Position numbers and translations under genes: made by a program. From an uncultured Acidobacteriota bacterium (lineage in GTDB: Bacteria > Acidobacteriota > Vicinamibacteria > Marinacidobacterales > SMYC01), in assembly GCA_947259165.1 (NCBI GenBank), contig CAMYKY010000025.1, positions 1 to 35,031 of the forward strand: a stretch of 35,031 nt of DNA. The letters are read 5' to 3'. This document shows, one piece after another, positions 33,654 through 35,031 of this stretch. The notes below the pieces were generated by a model. That model was not told the DNA's origin and made no database searches. It worked only from the letters and a program-made list of their open reading frames with translations. Positions within the stretch are counted from its first letter, which is position 1. Each line of letters opens with the position of its first letter.

Positions 33654-34106
33654 GTGGCCAAGAAGACGACGAAAAAGAAAAAAAAGTCCCCGACCAAAAG
33701 AAACGCTCCCGTCAAGCGGGGAAAAAAAGCTGCGAAGAAAACCGGCAGCGCTCGCAAACGCGAACAAAAGACCGAGATCGTCTTCGCTTACGCCGAGATC
33801 GATTTCCTTCGCAAAATCACGGGTAAGGACATCGAGGCGGCGTCGCCCAAAGAACGCCGGGCACGACTCGCCCTGCGAGACAAGCTCTTGGAAATAAACT
33901 TCGGTGTCCCTACCGCAGGAGGTGGAGGGCTGATCGTCCTCGAGCTCATGCGCCCCGAGGTCGATTTCCTGCAACGCATCACCAAGGAAGTCTACAGCTT
34001 CATCACTGCAGAGGAGCGCCGCGCCCGCCTGATCCTGCGAGAAAAGATCCTCATCGCAGTGGAAAAAGTCACCGGCAAGAAAATCCAACTGGAAGAGCCG
34101 CTTTAA
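33654..34106 (+). CDS. Lysine-tailed protein with internal duplication, unknown
   Basis: This 150-residue protein starts with a disordered, strongly basic tail (about 1-38, with runs of K and KR) similar in composition to histone-H1-like or DNA-binding tails. The rest contains two copies of a roughly 35-residue unit: EIDFLRKIT through ERRARLALRDKLLEIN (49-82) and EVDFLQRIT through ERRARLILREKILIAV (102-136), offset by about 54 residues. I recognise no family. The GTG start has GAGAGGA about 10 nt upstream. It follows the bactofilin gene closely and may be in its operon. Confidence 0.8.
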   Translation: MAKKTTKKKKKSPTKRNAPVKRGKKAAKKTGSARKREQKTEIVFAYAEIDFLRKITGKDIEAASPKERRARLALRDKLLEINFGVPTAGGGGLIVLELMRPEVDFLQRITKEVYSFITAEERRARLILREKILIAVEKVTGKKIQLEEPL

Positions 34107-34128
34107 CCACAGGCTAGCGCAGTGAGAT

Positions 34129-35031
34129 CTACGTTTCCGTAAAACGGCAGAAGTCCGGTTCGTAGTCGAACGTCACCACCGTCGAGCTCTCGTTGCCGGC
34201 TTGCAGCACTTCGAGCTCGACACCGCTCGTGGCCGACTCGCGGAAAACAGCAGCCAGATCGGCATCGCGCGAAGCAAGGAGCGTCGGGTCGGTGGTCGCC
34301 GCAAGTATCAACACATCGAGCGAGTCCGCAAGAGACTTGAGCTGAGAGACGACTTTACCAGCGCCGCCATCACGCGACACTTTCTCCAGAGAATCGATGA
34401 CGACGAGGCACGATGTGTCGGCGTCGGCATCAATTAGTTTCTTGACGAGCTCTCGCGCAACAGCAAGCTCGAGCTCCGCCTCGACTTCGAAGACGAAGAC
34501 TCGCTTGAGCCACGATGAAGCCTTACGGCCTTCGGTGTCGATGCGCTGCCACTCTGGCGAGTCTTTCTTGACCCGACCTTTTTCCAGCTCGCGGATGGAA
34601 ACACGGGCGAGCCGCGCCAACGTTCGCAGCCGCAACGCCGACTTGGGAAGCTCACTCGCGATATAGAGGCAGCGCAAGTCGCCGCCGCTCGCAAACTGGT
34701 CGGTGATCTGTTTCATGAACGTGAACAGGCGTTCCCGATCTTCATCGACGAGCAGCATGAGCCCGGGACTGAGACCTCCCAATCCCGCGTCGAGCTGGGC
34801 GAAGCCGGTAGCGAACGTCTTGCCCTGTGTCGCGGCGAGCTCGTCCATGTAGTTGGACCAATCGTCGCCTTCCGACGAAAGGACGGCTTTGACGATCTTC
34901 TTTGGAGAAGCCACCGCCGGGGACGATTTCGCCCGCGCTTTCACCGCCGATTCGGCCTTGGGAGCTTTCTTAGGCGGCGGCGCCGCCTTGACCGGAGCCG
35001 CGGACGCCACCGGGTCCGGCAACCGCGATGG
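34129..35031 (-). CDS. DnaB/RecA-fold protein lacking a P-loop (5' truncated)
   Basis: The frame is open to the right edge with no ATG in view, so the N-terminus lies outside. An Ala/Pro/Lys-rich disordered region is followed by a segment that follows the DnaB C-terminal/RecA layout: ATGFAQLDAGLGGLSPG, then LYIASELPKSALRLRTLARLARVS, GRVKKDSPEWQRI, and a Walker B-like CLVVIDSLEKVSRDGG. Where Walker A (GxxxxGKT/S) is expected there is LMLLVDEDRERLFTF, with no GK[ST]. It may be a non-catalytic ATPase-fold scaffold or regulator. It converges on the lysine-tailed gene. Confidence 0.68.
   Translation of the reverse strand, partial: PSRLPDPVASAAPVKAAPPPKKAPKAESAVKARAKSSPAVASPKKIVKAVLSSEGDDWSNYMDELAATQGKTFATGFAQLDAGLGGLSPGLMLLVDEDRERLFTFMKQITDQFASGGDLRCLYIASELPKSALRLRTLARLARVSIRELEKGRVKKDSPEWQRIDTEGRKASSWLKRVFVFEVEAELELAVARELVKKLIDADADTSCLVVIDSLEKVSRDGGAGKVVSQLKSLADSLDVLILAATTDPTLLASRDADLAAVFRESATSGVELEVLQAGNESSTVVTFDYEPDFCRFTET

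Noticed and set aside
1..35031. tRNA or rRNA genes
   Set aside because: I read the intergenic gaps on both strands and saw no tRNA cloverleaf with a TTCGA-type arm or rRNA core sequence; a covariance-model scan would be decisive.

Overview
The window is about 60% G+C and densely coded. Two membrane-anchored Ser/Thr kinases fused to TolB/PD40 propellers, an MglA-type GTPase, bactofilin, a microcompartment shell protein and an Alternative Complex III-like cytochrome cluster together suggest an Acidobacteriota (or similar) genome, possibly metagenome-derived. That assignment is inference from gene content; no rRNA or tRNA gene was found.

Layout. 1-4.3 kb: the 3' part of a kinase-propeller gene (+), converging on a CstA-type transporter (-). 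4.3-11.2 kb: a minus-strand operon secA - guaB - lipoprotein - radical SAM/SPASM enzyme, with a good extended -10 promoter before secA. 11.2-16 kb: a flux region with a PIN/ribbon-helix-helix toxin-antitoxin pair and its palindromic operator, a kinase gene reduced to its two ends by an internal deletion, an Rpn-type nuclease/transposase with an apparent frameshift at its start, and a full-length kinase-propeller paralogue. 16-21 kb: a small membrane protein, an M23 peptidase, a phosphodiesterase-family enzyme plus DUF309 protein, and a ComM-type ATPase. 21.1-25.4 kb: a probable transcription unit of one BMC-H shell protein, one acylating aldehyde dehydrogenase with an unusual C-terminal extension, and a LysM lytic transglycosylase. 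No other microcompartment gene lies in the window. 25.5-29.8 kb: a lipoprotein (+), an MglA-like GTPase with a 10-copy PPLE/PPLK repeat and long tail (-), and DsbD (-). 30.1-33 kb: a plus-strand redox cluster of pentaheme cytochrome c lipoprotein, a molybdopterin oxidoreductase that is frameshifted and fused in frame to a DUF4440/NTF2-like domain, a monoheme cytochrome c and a TlpA-like thioredoxin. It looks like an ActA-ActB-ActE-type operon that lost its middle. 33.2-35 kb: bactofilin, a small lysine-tailed protein with an internal duplication, and a DnaB/RecA-fold protein lacking a recognisable P-loop (truncated by the window end).

Two intergenic regions carry heptamer CGGCATA-type arrays in inverted pairs, and hexamer GGGCAC/GTGCCC arrays occur in two intergenic regions. 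Several genes have -10-like hexamers 6-9 nt before the start codon, suggesting leaderless transcripts. The best candidates for something undescribed are the minimal shell protein/aldehyde dehydrogenase unit with a divergent pore, the decayed or chimeric Complex III-like operon, and the paired heptamer intergenic modules.
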